Below, one piece after another: positions 1 to 5,696 of a DNA stretch of 7,265 nucleotides (its first letter is position 1; every line of letters starts with the position of its first letter). The stretch covers positions 3,191-10,455 of the forward strand of contig DCIZ01000016.1 of NCBI GenBank assembly GCA_002317305.1, written 5' to 3'. The notes under the pieces are model-generated. The model was not told the origin of the DNA. It was given only the letters and a program-made list of their open reading frames with translations, and did no database searches. The position numbers and the translations under genes are program-made. Source of the DNA: Campylobacter sp. UBA1713 (lineage in GTDB: Bacteria; Campylobacterota; Campylobacteria; Campylobacterales; Campylobacteraceae).

Positions 1-60
1 TAAATCTCAAAGAAAAACGGCGGCGGGACGGGCAGGCGGGGGACAGCGCCCCTGCATTCA
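1..60. other. GC-rich gene-free left edge
   Basis: No gene was recognised here. The stretch is conspicuously GC-rich (GGCGGCGGGACGGG, then GGCGGGGG and CGCCCC), unlike the AT-rich repeat that follows. Positions 32-36 (GCAGG) and 51-55 (CCTGC) can pair, with extra G-C pairs inside. On the minus strand this imperfect hairpin and a second GC run are followed by five Ts, so a weak terminator for the trpEG transcript is conceivable. The stem is bulged and not directly next to the T run. It could equally be the edge of a neighbouring feature cut by the window. Confidence 0.3.
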
Positions 61-407
61 GAAAACGGAGAGCGGAAAACAGAAAACGAAATTTGTCAAA
101 ATTTGCTTTTTTGCGAATTTGGCTTTTTACTCGCTCAAATTTCGGAGGATTCTTCGGTTCGCTACGCTTCCCTCAGAATGACGGCGGTAACGGAAAACGG
201 AGAGCGGAAAACAGAAAACGAAATTTGTCAAAATTTGCTTTTTCGTGAGTTTGACAATTCTACAAATGCAAAAAAAGCAGTGCGAAGCCGTCATTCTGAG
301 GGAGCTGAAAGCGACCGAAGAATCCCCTGAAATTTGAGCGAGTAGAATCTTAAAATTCACGAAAAAGCAAATTTTGACAAATTCTGTTTTCCGTTTTCCG
401 CATTCCG
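61..407. repeat. Composite palindromic repeat element, copy 1 (downstream of trpG)
   Basis: This fills the space after trpG. From left to right it holds a 7-bp-periodic GAAAACG-type tract (61-88), an AATTTGTC...GCTTTTT module, a left arm (129-185, containing GGATTCTTCGG and CCCTCAGAATGACGGC), a second copy of the heptamer tract plus module (193-247), a right arm that is the inverted copy of the left arm (287-343), and an inverted module plus heptamer tract (354-407). Positions 61-111 are identical to 193-243 (51 bases). Left and right halves are therefore inverted copies around a centre of about 100 bases. The arm core resembles GTCATTCTGAG/GAAGAATCC repeats that I recall from several bacterial genomes. 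There is no transposase, and no reading frame here looks like a real gene. It starts three bases after the trpG stop. Confidence 0.85.
90..350. repeat. 261-bp direct repeat, left copy
   Basis: It aligns in the same orientation with 2425-2685 over 261 bases in each copy, with roughly ten differences by hand alignment (single-base substitutions and one-base indels). The first 69 bases (90-158 and 2425-2493) are identical. The two copies bracket trpE and trpG and are 2,335 bp apart start to start. The repeat is part of the larger composite element. Confidence 0.85.
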
Positions 408-410
408 AAT

Positions 411-1007
411 CTACAACATCAAAAAATTTTTCACGATAGTTTTGCCTTGCGGCGTAAGAATCGACTCTGGGTGAAACTGAACGCCGTAAACTGGCAAACT
501 CTCGTGCTCAAAGCTCATCACCTCGCCCTCCTCGCTCACGCTTGTTACACGCAGTCCGCTAGCCAGCCTCGTAACCGCCAGCGAGTGGTAGCGCGCCACC
601 TCGAATCTCTCGTCAAGCCCCGCAAAAATGGGCGTTTTCGCCGTCTGCCTCACAAACGAACTCTTGCCGTGCATGAGCTTTTTTGCTAGCCCAACTTCAC
701 CGCCAAAAGCCTCGTTTATGGCTTGATGCCCCAAACAAACGCCCAAAATTTTACACGCACTTTCGCCAAAACCACCGCCAAAACCACCGCCCAAACCAGC
801 CACTTTTCGAATCAGCTCTATGCAGATCCCTGCCTCCTTTGGCGTGCCAGGTCCTGGCGAGATGACGATGCTTTTAGGGCGAAGTGAGAGCACCTCATCA
901 GCACTTAACTCATCGTTTCTAATGATGCGAAGTCTCACGCCAAGAGTGCCAAAAAGCTGGAAAAGATTGTGCGAAAAGCTGTCGTAATTGTCTATCAAAA
1001 TCGTCAT
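411..1007 (-). CDS. trpG: Anthranilate synthase component II (glutamine amidotransferase subunit)
   Basis: This class I glutamine amidotransferase subunit releases ammonia from glutamine for TrpE, giving anthranilate from chorismate in the first step of tryptophan synthesis; it is cytoplasmic. The 198-residue protein starts MTILIDNYDSFSHN. It has the oxyanion-strand motif SPGPGTP (50-56), the nucleophile elbow GVCLGHQ with Cys91, and FHPES with His179 and Glu181, completing the Cys-His-Glu triad. It stands alone and is not fused to TrpD as I recall for C. jejuni. The ATG lies 15 bp after the trpE stop, behind an AAGGA site at 1013-1017 with 5-base spacing, so the two are co-translated. An odd feature is a Gly/Phe-rich insertion (about 71-82) just before the catalytic strand, encoded by a 12-bp tandem repeat. 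It may also serve as PabA for folate synthesis. Confidence 0.95.
   Translation of the reverse strand: MTILIDNYDSFSHNLFQLFGTLGVRLRIIRNDELSADEVLSLRPKSIVISPGPGTPKEAGICIELIRKVAGLGGGFGGGFGESACKILGVCLGHQAINEAFGGEVGLAKKLMHGKSSFVRQTAKTPIFAGLDERFEVARYHSLAVTRLASGLRVTSVSEEGEVMSFEHESLPVYGVQFHPESILTPQGKTIVKNFLML
765..800 (-). repeat. 12-bp tandem repeat inside trpG
   Basis: Three consecutive 12-bp units (765-776, 777-788, 789-800; plus-strand unit GCCAAAACCACC) are present. The first two are identical and the third has two substitutions. Read on the minus strand they encode the GGFG-type insertion before the catalytic Cys strand. Because the unit is four codons, gain or loss of a unit by slippage keeps the frame. 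Confidence 0.9.
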
Positions 1008-1022
1008 TTTTTTCCTTTTTTG

Positions 1023-2396
1023 CTAATTTTTCGCCGCTTTTACACACGCACGCGCCTTGTTTATCACCTCAAAAAACTCCTTTTCGCCCACGCTATCAGC
1101 CACGACTCCCGCGCCACTTCGCACAAAAAGCTCGCCGTTTTTGGCAAAAATGGTGCGAATCGTGATGGCAAAGTCAGCGTTGCCCGTTAGGTCTATGTAG
1201 CCTATCGCGCCGCCATAAACGCCACGTTTGACCTTTTCAAATTTGGCTATGAGCTCGCACGCTTTGAATTTTGGCGCGCCGCTTAAAGTGCCAGCAGGCA
1301 AAACGGCTCGCACCGCATCAAGCGCATCAAACTCACTCGCCACCTCGCCACGCACCACAGAACCTATGTGCATCACATGCGAGTAGCGCAAAATTTGGCG
1401 AAACTCCTCCACCTCAACTGTCCCAAATTTGCAAATTTTACCTAGGTCATTTCTGCCCAAATCCACAAGCATGTTGTGCTCGCTTAGCTCTTTTTCATCT
1501 GCCAAAAGCTCACTTTCTAGCGCCGCATCCTCACGCGCATCTTTGCCACGTGGGCGTGTGCCCGCTAGCGGGTAGGTTTTTACCACGCCATCTTTTAGGC
1601 TCACAAGCGTCTCTGGCGATGCGCCCGCCACTGACAAATTTGGCGTTTGGTAAAAATACATATATGGGCTAGGGTTAAGCGCTCTTAGTCGTCTGTATGC
1701 CTGCAAAATGTCGCCACGAAATGGTGCTTTTTGTAAATTTGAGAGAACTATCTGAAAAATGTCCCCTTTGTAGATGTGCTCTTTTGCCTTTTCTACCAGC
1801 GTTTCAAATTCGTTTTTGTCAAACTGCAACGAAAATTCTCCAACTTCCAAATTTTCCAAAGGCGGCGTGGCGGTTTCAAAGATGAGTTTAGCTAGTGCAT
1901 CTAGCTCTCTTTCTGCCGTTGTCGTGTCGGCGTTTTCGGCTGTTTGTTTTATGAGGTAAATTTTTTGGAAAAAGTGGTCAAACGCCACAACGCAGTCAAA
2001 AAACAAAAGCTCACAATCGTCAAATTTGTGCGGGTTTTCTTTGTGAAGTTTTAGCGTGGGCTCGACGTGGGCGTAAAAATCAAAGCCAAAGTAGCCGACA
2101 AAACCGCCCGTAAATGGCGGGAGTTCTGGGATTTTTTCGCTTTTGTGTTCGTTTAAGATGTTTCGGACAACGCTACACAGGTCGCTTTCGCTTTTTTTGT
2201 CGTTTATGTAGAGTTCGCCGTCTGTTAGGCGGAGTGTCCATTTGGGTTCAAAGCCTAAAAATGTGTAACGCCCGCTACTTTTTTGCATCGCACTCTCTAG
2301 CAAAAAGACGCTTTTGCTTTTTGACTTTAAGATGCGTAAAATCTCGATGGGCGTTTTGAGGTCTGCTAAAAATTCTTTGTAAATGGGTTTATGCAT
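1023..2396 (-). CDS. trpE: Anthranilate synthase component I
   Basis: It converts chorismate and ammonia (from TrpG) to anthranilate, the committed step of tryptophan synthesis. The 457 residues are at the short end of the family. The N-terminal domain carries LLES (32-35), the motif linked to tryptophan feedback inhibition in enteric TrpE, followed by GRYTFLG (42-48). The chorismate-binding domain (about 190-455) shows GDIFQIVLS (211-219), NPSPYMYF (241-248, also part of the feedback site), PLAGTRPRG (276-284), VDLGRNDLG (311-319), PAGTLSGAPK (367-376) and GAGVVADS (428-435). The presence of both feedback motifs and a TrpG directly downstream favours TrpE over PabB. The ATG follows an AAAGGA site at 2402-2407 with 5-base spacing. 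That site directly abuts the repeat element, and no good promoter is visible, so expression probably comes by read-through from trpBA. Confidence 0.96.
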   Translation of the reverse strand: MHKPIYKEFLADLKTPIEILRILKSKSKSVFLLESAMQKSSGRYTFLGFEPKWTLRLTDGELYINDKKSESDLCSVVRNILNEHKSEKIPELPPFTGGFVGYFGFDFYAHVEPTLKLHKENPHKFDDCELLFFDCVVAFDHFFQKIYLIKQTAENADTTTAERELDALAKLIFETATPPLENLEVGEFSLQFDKNEFETLVEKAKEHIYKGDIFQIVLSNLQKAPFRGDILQAYRRLRALNPSPYMYFYQTPNLSVAGASPETLVSLKDGVVKTYPLAGTRPRGKDAREDAALESELLADEKELSEHNMLVDLGRNDLGKICKFGTVEVEEFRQILRYSHVMHIGSVVRGEVASEFDALDAVRAVLPAGTLSGAPKFKACELIAKFEKVKRGVYGGAIGYIDLTGNADFAITIRTIFAKNGELFVRSGAGVVADSVGEKEFFEVINKARACVKAAKN

Positions 2397-2424
2397 TTTT
2401 GTCCTTTCAGAAAACGGAATACGG

Positions 2425-2685
2425 AATTTGTCAAAATTTGCTTTTTTGCGAATTTGGCTTTTTACTCGCTCAAATTTCGGAGGATTCTTCGGTCGCTACG
2501 CTTCCCTCAGAATGACGGCGGTAACGGAAAACGGAGTGCGGAAAACAGAAAACGGAATTTGTGAAATTCGCTTTTTCGTGAGTTTGACAATTCTACAAAT
2601 GCAAAAAAAAGTAGTGCGAAGCCGTCATTCTGAGGGAGCTGAAAGCGACCGAAGAATCCCCCTGAAATTTTAGGGAGTAGAATCT
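2425..2685. repeat. 261-bp direct repeat, right copy
   Basis: This is the partner of 90-350. It differs by a deleted T in the left arm (GGTCG instead of GGTTCG), a few substitutions in the central module, one extra A in the A tract and one extra C after GAAGAATCC. The alignment ends at the shared AGTAGAATCT, after which the two composites diverge. Confidence 0.85.
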
Positions 2686-2723
2686 CTAAAATTTGCTTTT
2701 TTGTAAATTTGTAGATTCTACTC
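2675..2723. repeat. Hairpin with perfect 11-bp arms inside repeat copy 2
   Basis: GAGTAGAATCT (2675-2685) is perfectly inverted at 2713-2723 (AGATTCTACTC). The 27 bases between them hold further imperfect complementarity (AAAATTTGC against GTAAATTT), giving a long AT-rich stem closed by a T-rich loop. It is absent from copy 1, where the sequence after AGTAGAATCT continues differently. No U-tract directly follows on the minus strand, so it does not look like a simple terminator. Confidence 0.7.
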
Positions 2724-2837
2724 GCTCGCCAGGCAGGGGATTCTTCGGTCGCATTACGCAACCCTTGCGAATGACGGCGTTGATTTAACGATTCTGTAAA
2801 ATCGCAAACTCCGCACTCCGCACTCTGTTTTCAGTTT

Positions 2838-3572
2838 TCAGTTTTCCGCACGCACTTCGCGTAAAAACTCACCCACCGCTCTCTCCTCGTCGCCCGGATT
2901 CTCTCGCATGAGCTCTATGATCTTTGAGCCTATTATGACTCCATCGCAAATTTGACACATCTCTTTTGCGCTTTGTGCTGAACCCACGCCAAAACCCACG
3001 CACACAGGCAAATTTGAAAAACGCTTTATCTCACGTGCCAAACTGCCCAGCTCGCTAGAAAAAGAATCTCGCACGCCCGTTACACCCAAAGATGAAACAA
3101 GGTAGATAAACTCCCCCTTTGCCGCTCGTGCTATCTTTTCTACACGCTCTTTTGAAGTAGGCGCCACAAATGAGACCAAACTCACGCCAAACCGCCCAAA
3201 AGCCTCCTCAAATTCGCCCTTTTCCTCAAACGGCACATCTGGCAAAATGACGCTTTTCACCCCCACTTCGCTACACCGCCTAGCAAATTTCTCCACGCCG
3301 TAGCCAAAAACAACATTTGCATAACTCATGAAAACCAGCCGCGCCCGCACGTCCAACCCCGCCACCATCTCAAAAATTTCGTCTGTATTTACGCCGTTTT
3401 TCAAAGCCTCCAAACTAGCCATCTGAATCGTTTCGCCCTCTGCTGTCGGGTCGCTAAACGGAATCCCCAGCTCCACCACGTCCACGCCCGCTTCGTCCAT
3501 CGCACGCACCACACTCGCCGTTTTTGCCAAATTTACATATCCACACGTAATGAAAGTTACCAGTTTTTTCAT
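2838..3572 (-). CDS. trpA: Tryptophan synthase alpha subunit
   Basis: It cleaves indole-3-glycerol phosphate to indole and glyceraldehyde 3-phosphate and channels indole to TrpB in the alpha2-beta2 complex. The 244 residues form a TIM barrel slightly shorter than the 268 of E. coli. [10 protein letters not shown] (33-42) contains the catalytic Glu34, and AEGETIQ (44-50) places Glu45 where E. coli has Asp60. VSSLGVTG matches the loop-6 region, while VGFGV and [10 protein letters not shown] form the phosphate-binding end. The start at 3572 is chosen because AAGGAG (3578-3583) sits 5 bases upstream and the ATG overlaps the trpB stop as ATGA. An ATG 21 bases further upstream would place that ribosome site inside the gene. 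The last codons and the TGA stop fall in the repeat's heptamer tract. Confidence 0.95.
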   Translation of the reverse strand: MKKLVTFITCGYVNLAKTASVVRAMDEAGVDVVELGIPFSDPTAEGETIQMASLEALKNGVNTDEIFEMVAGLDVRARLVFMSYANVVFGYGVEKFARRCSEVGVKSVILPDVPFEEKGEFEEAFGRFGVSLVSFVAPTSKERVEKIARAAKGEFIYLVSSLGVTGVRDSFSSELGSLAREIKRFSNLPVCVGFGVGSAQSAKEMCQICDGVIIGSKIIELMRENPGDEERAVGEFLREVRAEN

Positions 3573-4732
3573 GCTCGCTCCTTGTAAGCACATATCATGT
3601 CACAGTCCTTGTCGCCTCGCCCAGAAAGCGTGATGATGACGCTTTTTCCTCGCAAAATTTCGCGGTTTTTTAGCACCCACGCCACCGCGTGCGAACTCTC
3701 TATGGCAGGAATGATCCCTTCACAACGTGAAAGATACTCAAAAGCCGCCACCGCCTCGTCGTCCGTTACCGCCTCGTAAGTCGCCCGCCCGCTAGCAAAA
3801 AGCGCCGCGTGTTCTGGTCCTACGCCTGGGTAGTCAAGCCCTGCTGATATGGAGTAAACCGGCGCTATCTGCCCGTAAGCGTCTTGACAAAAGTAGCTCT
3901 TCATGCCGTGAAAAATTCCCACACGCCCTTTGCTTAAAGTCGCCGCATGACGCGCCTCTAGCCCTTCGCCACCTGCTTCACAACCTACTAGCTTTACACT
4001 TGGCGTGTCTATAAATTCAGAAAACGAGCCTATGGCGTTACTTCCGCCGCCCACACACGCCACCACAAAGTCTGGCAAAGTGCCCGTTTTTGCCAAAAAC
4101 TGCGCCTTGCTCTCTTTTGAGATGATGGCTTGAAACTCACGGACGATGAGCGGAAAAGGGTGCGGTCCTACGGCTGAGCCTAGACAGTAGTGCGTATCTT
4201 CGATGCGCGAACACCACTCTTTTAGCGCTTCGTTTACGGCGTCTTTTAGCGTCTGTGTGCCACTTTTTGCCTCGACTACTTTTGCACCCAAAAGCTTCAT
4301 GCGGTAGACATTTAACGCCTGCCTAATGCAGTCTTCAGCACCCATGAAAACCACGCACTCCAGCCCCAAAAGTGCCGCCGCTGTCGCTGTGGCTACGCCG
4401 TGCTGTCCTGCGCCCGTTTCGGCTATTAGGCGTTTTTTGCCCATTTTTTTGGCTAAAAGTGCTTGTGCTAGGACGTTGTTTATCTTGTGTGAGCCTGTGT
4501 GGTTTAGGTCTTCTCGTTTTAGGTAAATTTGTGCGTTTAGCTCCTCGCTCATCTTTTTTGCATAGTAGAGTGGGCTGGGACGATTCGCATAATTTTGCAA
4601 AAGTTCTGAAAGCTCGGCTTGAAAAGCTGGGTCGTTTCTGTAGTGTTCAAAGCTCGCTTCTAGCTCCAAAAGTGCGTTTACTAGCGTTTCTGGGACAAAC
4701 ATACCGCCAAAATCACCAAATTTAGATTTCAT
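3569..4732 (-). CDS. trpB: Tryptophan synthase beta subunit
   Basis: This PLP enzyme condenses indole (from TrpA) with serine to give tryptophan. The 387 residues begin [15 protein letters not shown], the classical TrpB1 N-terminus. HTGSHKINN (78-86) carries the PLP lysine Lys83, ETGAGQHG is the catalytic Glu loop, and [12 protein letters not shown] binds the PLP phosphate. The C-terminal TLSGRGDKD is also canonical. The start at 4732 is supported by AAAGGA at 4739-4744 with 6-base spacing. The frame could be extended 19 residues to a TTG at 4789, but those residues are not TrpB-like and that TTG would lie almost at the transcription start. trpB is the first gene of the visible trp cluster, and trpA follows with a 4-base overlap. 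Confidence 0.97.
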   Translation of the reverse strand: MKSKFGDFGGMFVPETLVNALLELEASFEHYRNDPAFQAELSELLQNYANRPSPLYYAKKMSEELNAQIYLKREDLNHTGSHKINNVLAQALLAKKMGKKRLIAETGAGQHGVATATAAALLGLECVVFMGAEDCIRQALNVYRMKLLGAKVVEAKSGTQTLKDAVNEALKEWCSRIEDTHYCLGSAVGPHPFPLIVREFQAIISKESKAQFLAKTGTLPDFVVACVGGGSNAIGSFSEFIDTPSVKLVGCEAGGEGLEARHAATLSKGRVGIFHGMKSYFCQDAYGQIAPVYSISAGLDYPGVGPEHAALFASGRATYEAVTDDEAVAAFEYLSRCEGIIPAIESSHAVAWVLKNREILRGKSVIITLSGRGDKDCDMICAYKERA

Positions 4733-4763
4733 GACTTTTCCTTTGAAAATTTTTTTAGAGTCA

Positions 4764-4787
4764 GAATGCAAAGTGTAAAATGCATTC
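4764..4787. promoter_or_regulatory. Perfect 7-bp inverted repeat at the trpB transcription start
   Basis: GAATGCA (4764-4770) and TGCATTC (4781-4787) are exact inverted copies around a 10-base spacer. They lie about 11 bases downstream of the TATAAT box, so they would begin a few bases into the trpB transcript. This could be a repressor operator or a 5'-end hairpin in the mRNA. It does not resemble the E. coli TrpR operator (CTAG-centred). There is no Trp-rich leader peptide in the short leader. Confidence 0.55.
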
Positions 4788-4797
4788 AAATTGCGAA

Positions 4798-4803
4798 ATT
4801 ATA
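4798..4803 (-). promoter_or_regulatory. Sigma-70-type -10 box of trpB
   Basis: Read on the minus strand, the sequence is TTTTGCGTATAATTTCGC, with a perfect TATAAT preceded by a T-rich TTTTG segment. This is the usual form of Campylobacter housekeeping promoters, where the -35 box is weak. No clear -35 was seen 16-18 bases upstream. The implied start near 4790 gives a leader of about 58 bases before the trpB ATG. Confidence 0.7.
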
Positions 4804-4894
4804 CGCAAAATCCCTTAACCTAAACTAAAATTCAAGCAAATACTCGAAATTTTATTTTTAAAATTTTCTTAAATACTTTTTTTTCATAAGCAAA

Positions 4895-4918
4895 TTTAAA
4901 TTTAGCTGTAAATTTAAA
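4895..4918. repeat. AT-only 9-bp palindrome
   Basis: TTTAAATTT (4895-4903) and AAATTTAAA (4910-4918) are perfect inverted arms around AGCTGT. It lies about 90 bases upstream of the trpB -10 box. AAATTT is very common in this genome style, so the palindrome may be incidental. It could also be a protein-binding site or an AT-rich upstream element. Confidence 0.4.
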
Positions 4919-4945
4919 AAGACAATAGTTTTTCAAGGAACGCCA

Positions 4946-4979
4946 CTTTGCTCTGTTTGGCATGCTAAAACAGGCAAAG
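4946..4979. repeat. 12-bp stem hairpin with GCATGC loop
   Basis: CTTTGC (4946-4951) plus CTGTTT (4953-4958) pair perfectly with AAACAG (4968-4973) plus GCAAAG (4974-4979), with one bulged T at 4952. The 9-base loop holds the palindrome GCATGC. No T tract follows directly on either strand, so this is not a standard terminator. Together with the next hairpin it forms a compact structured block between the nucleotidyltransferase gene and the trpB promoter. Confidence 0.65.
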
Positions 4980-4981
4980 CG

Positions 4982-4997
4982 CTCGGCGTTAGCCGAA
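4982..4997. repeat. 5-bp GC-rich hairpin adjacent to the 12-bp hairpin
   Basis: TCGGC (4983-4987) and GCCGA (4992-4996) pair around GTTA (TAAC on the minus strand). It is separated from the 12-bp hairpin by three bases. On the minus strand it is the first hairpin after the nucleotidyltransferase gene and is followed only by a short TTTG after a few bases, so terminator activity would be weak. The loop, closed by GC pairs, is the same as in the terminator at the right edge. Confidence 0.5.
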
Positions 4998-5039
4998 GTT
5001 TCTTGTAAAAACAAACGAAAAAGCAAGCCACCCAAATTC

Positions 5040-5086
5040 ATTAAGTGGTTTTTTAGAGGTGCCATTAAGTTATTTTAGAGACACTC
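5040..5086. repeat. Imperfect 23/24-bp tandem duplication at the end of the nucleotidyltransferase gene
   Basis: Units 5040-5063 and 5064-5086 both follow the pattern ATTAAGT, then a T-rich run, then TTTTAGAG and a short tail. The second unit ends inside the stop codon of the nucleotidyltransferase gene. This suggests a junction of inserted or duplicated DNA next to the 3' end of that gene. Confidence 0.5.
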
Positions 5087-5696
5087 ATATATCTCTCCTG
5101 TGTTTTTTCTCTACATCACAAACATTTTTTACCAAAAAATCACACTCTTTTTTAGAAAGTTTATACAAATCACCATCGTCAAAATATGTGAGATTCTTTA
5201 AAATTTGACTTTTTGAGACATCGCTTTTGAAAAAATCACACATCAGTTTTATCCCAGCCCATAAATTTACATGTTGCAAAAGTTCGCAAATATCCTTATA
5301 GTCTTTGCATTCAGCACGGTCAAAAGTGGCTTTTAGCTTTGTCGCCAGCAAACTTTCAAGCGAGGCAATGCACAAAACATCATCTCTTATAAAAGCAGTT
5401 TTAGAGACAAAGTCAATATCGCCAAAACAAGATATTTTGACATCATTTTCAGTTAAAAACGTCAAGGCATTTGGCTCGTTTTGTAGAATTTCGCCTACAT
5501 CAAATTTAGCTAGAATCTCTTTTTTTAGCTTTTCGTTTAGCTTTTTAGCCCTAAAAAAGTCAAAATCTACAGAAACTCTGTGTCCTAACTGCAAAGCAAC
5601 CGCCGTTCCACCAAACAAAACAAATTCGTTTTTTGTAAAAACTGCTAGCTTGTTGTAAATTTCTCTTTGAGATAACGGCAAAATTTCATACCTCAC
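5085..5696 (-). CDS. AbiEii/AbiGii-type nucleotidyltransferase (toxin-like)
   Basis: This 203-residue protein has a nucleotidyltransferase-superfamily core: FVLFGGTAVAL (25-35) with the GG(T)A motif, then HRVSVDFDFF (39-48) with the DxD metal-binding pair Asp44/Asp46. Downstream are a Lys pair (120, 122) in ATKLKATFDR and KDYKDI (131-136), as in AbiEii-like proteins. In known AbiE systems the AbiEii member is a nucleotidyltransferase toxin; here toxicity and target are unknown. The start is GTG at 5694-5696, overlapping the previous gene's TGA as GTGA, with AAGGAG at 5703-5708 and 6-base spacing. Base composition is strikingly AT-rich (two 60-base lines count 27-28% GC) against about 50% in the neighbours, a sign of foreign origin. 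The partner directly upstream does not look like the AbiEi wHTH antitoxin. Confidence 0.8.
   Translation of the reverse strand: MRYEILPLSQREIYNKLAVFTKNEFVLFGGTAVALQLGHRVSVDFDFFRAKKLNEKLKKEILAKFDVGEILQNEPNALTFLTENDVKISCFGDIDFVSKTAFIRDDVLCIASLESLLATKLKATFDRAECKDYKDICELLQHVNLWAGIKLMCDFFKSDVSKSQILKNLTYFDDGDLYKLSKKECDFLVKNVCDVEKKHRRDI

Larger units (their letters stand above)
2410..2848. repeat. Composite palindromic repeat element, copy 2 (between trpA and trpE)
   Basis: This occupies the whole trpA-trpE spacer. Parts from left to right: heptamer tract (2410-2423), module with AATTTGTC...GCTTTTT, arm A (2464-2519), heptamer tract (2527-2554) plus module, inverted arm B (2621-2678), a further hairpin (2675-2723), a third and more diverged arm C (2738-2778) in the same orientation as A, and a heptamer tract (2812-2848) that runs into trpA. 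Arm B is complementary to both A and C. No transposase gene is present, and every open frame across it shifts between the two copies, so it is non-coding. It begins about three bases upstream of the trpE ribosome site, so any trpA-trpE read-through transcript must carry it. Confidence 0.85.
4733..5084. other. 352-base intergenic region upstream of trpB
   Basis: The region carries no convincing gene. It holds, from trpB outward, the trpB ribosome site, a palindrome at the probable transcription start, a TATAAT box, an AT-rich run, a 9-bp palindrome (4895-4918), two adjacent hairpins (4946-4979 and 4982-4997) and an imperfect 23/24-bp tandem duplication that reaches the end of the nucleotidyltransferase gene. 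A 77-codon minus-strand frame spans 4832-5065, but it runs through the hairpins and AT-rich tract and has no ribosome site or family resemblance. Confidence 0.8.

Noticed and set aside
103..330. Plus-strand open frame across repeat copy 1 (YASLRMTAVTENG, RHSEGAESDRRIP)
   Set aside because: It is only a translation of the palindromic repeat. One-base indels between the two copies change the frame, there is no ribosome site, and the SLRMT/RHSEG wording is typical of repeat-derived spurious proteins.
61..407. Possible CRISPR array because of repeated units
   Set aside because: The units are inverted and nested, spacers are not uniform, and no cas gene is present.
765..800. Possible frameshift or sequencing error in trpG at the Gly-rich stretch
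   Set aside because: The insertion is an exact multiple of three made of 12-bp units, and conserved TrpG motifs on both sides stay in frame.
1271..1672. 133-codon plus-strand frame opposite trpE
   Set aside because: It is antisense to conserved trpE motifs, with Ala/Pro/His-rich composition typical of an opposite-strand shadow.
2430..2436. TTGACA on the minus strand upstream of trpE as a -35 box
   Set aside because: A -10 box at the right spacing would fall on the trpE ribosome site, where no TATAAT-like sequence exists. The hexamer is part of the repeat module.
2383..2761. Open frames on both strands across repeat copy 2
   Set aside because: Same repeat translation as in copy 1, with different frame ends. 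No sign of coding selection.
3573..3593. Upstream ATG for trpA
   Set aside because: The AAGGAG ribosome site lies between this ATG and the one at 3572, and the ATGA overlap with trpB is the classical coupled start.
4733..4789. N-terminal extension of trpB from a TTG codon
   Set aside because: The added residues are not TrpB-like, and the AAAGGA site sits properly 6 bases before the ATG at 4732. The TTG would be at or before the predicted transcription start.
4832..5065. Minus-strand 77-codon frame in the trpB upstream spacer
   Set aside because: It crosses two strong hairpins, the AT-only palindrome and the tandem duplication. It has no ribosome site and ends in low-complexity Lys/Phe. Treated as non-coding structured or repeat DNA.
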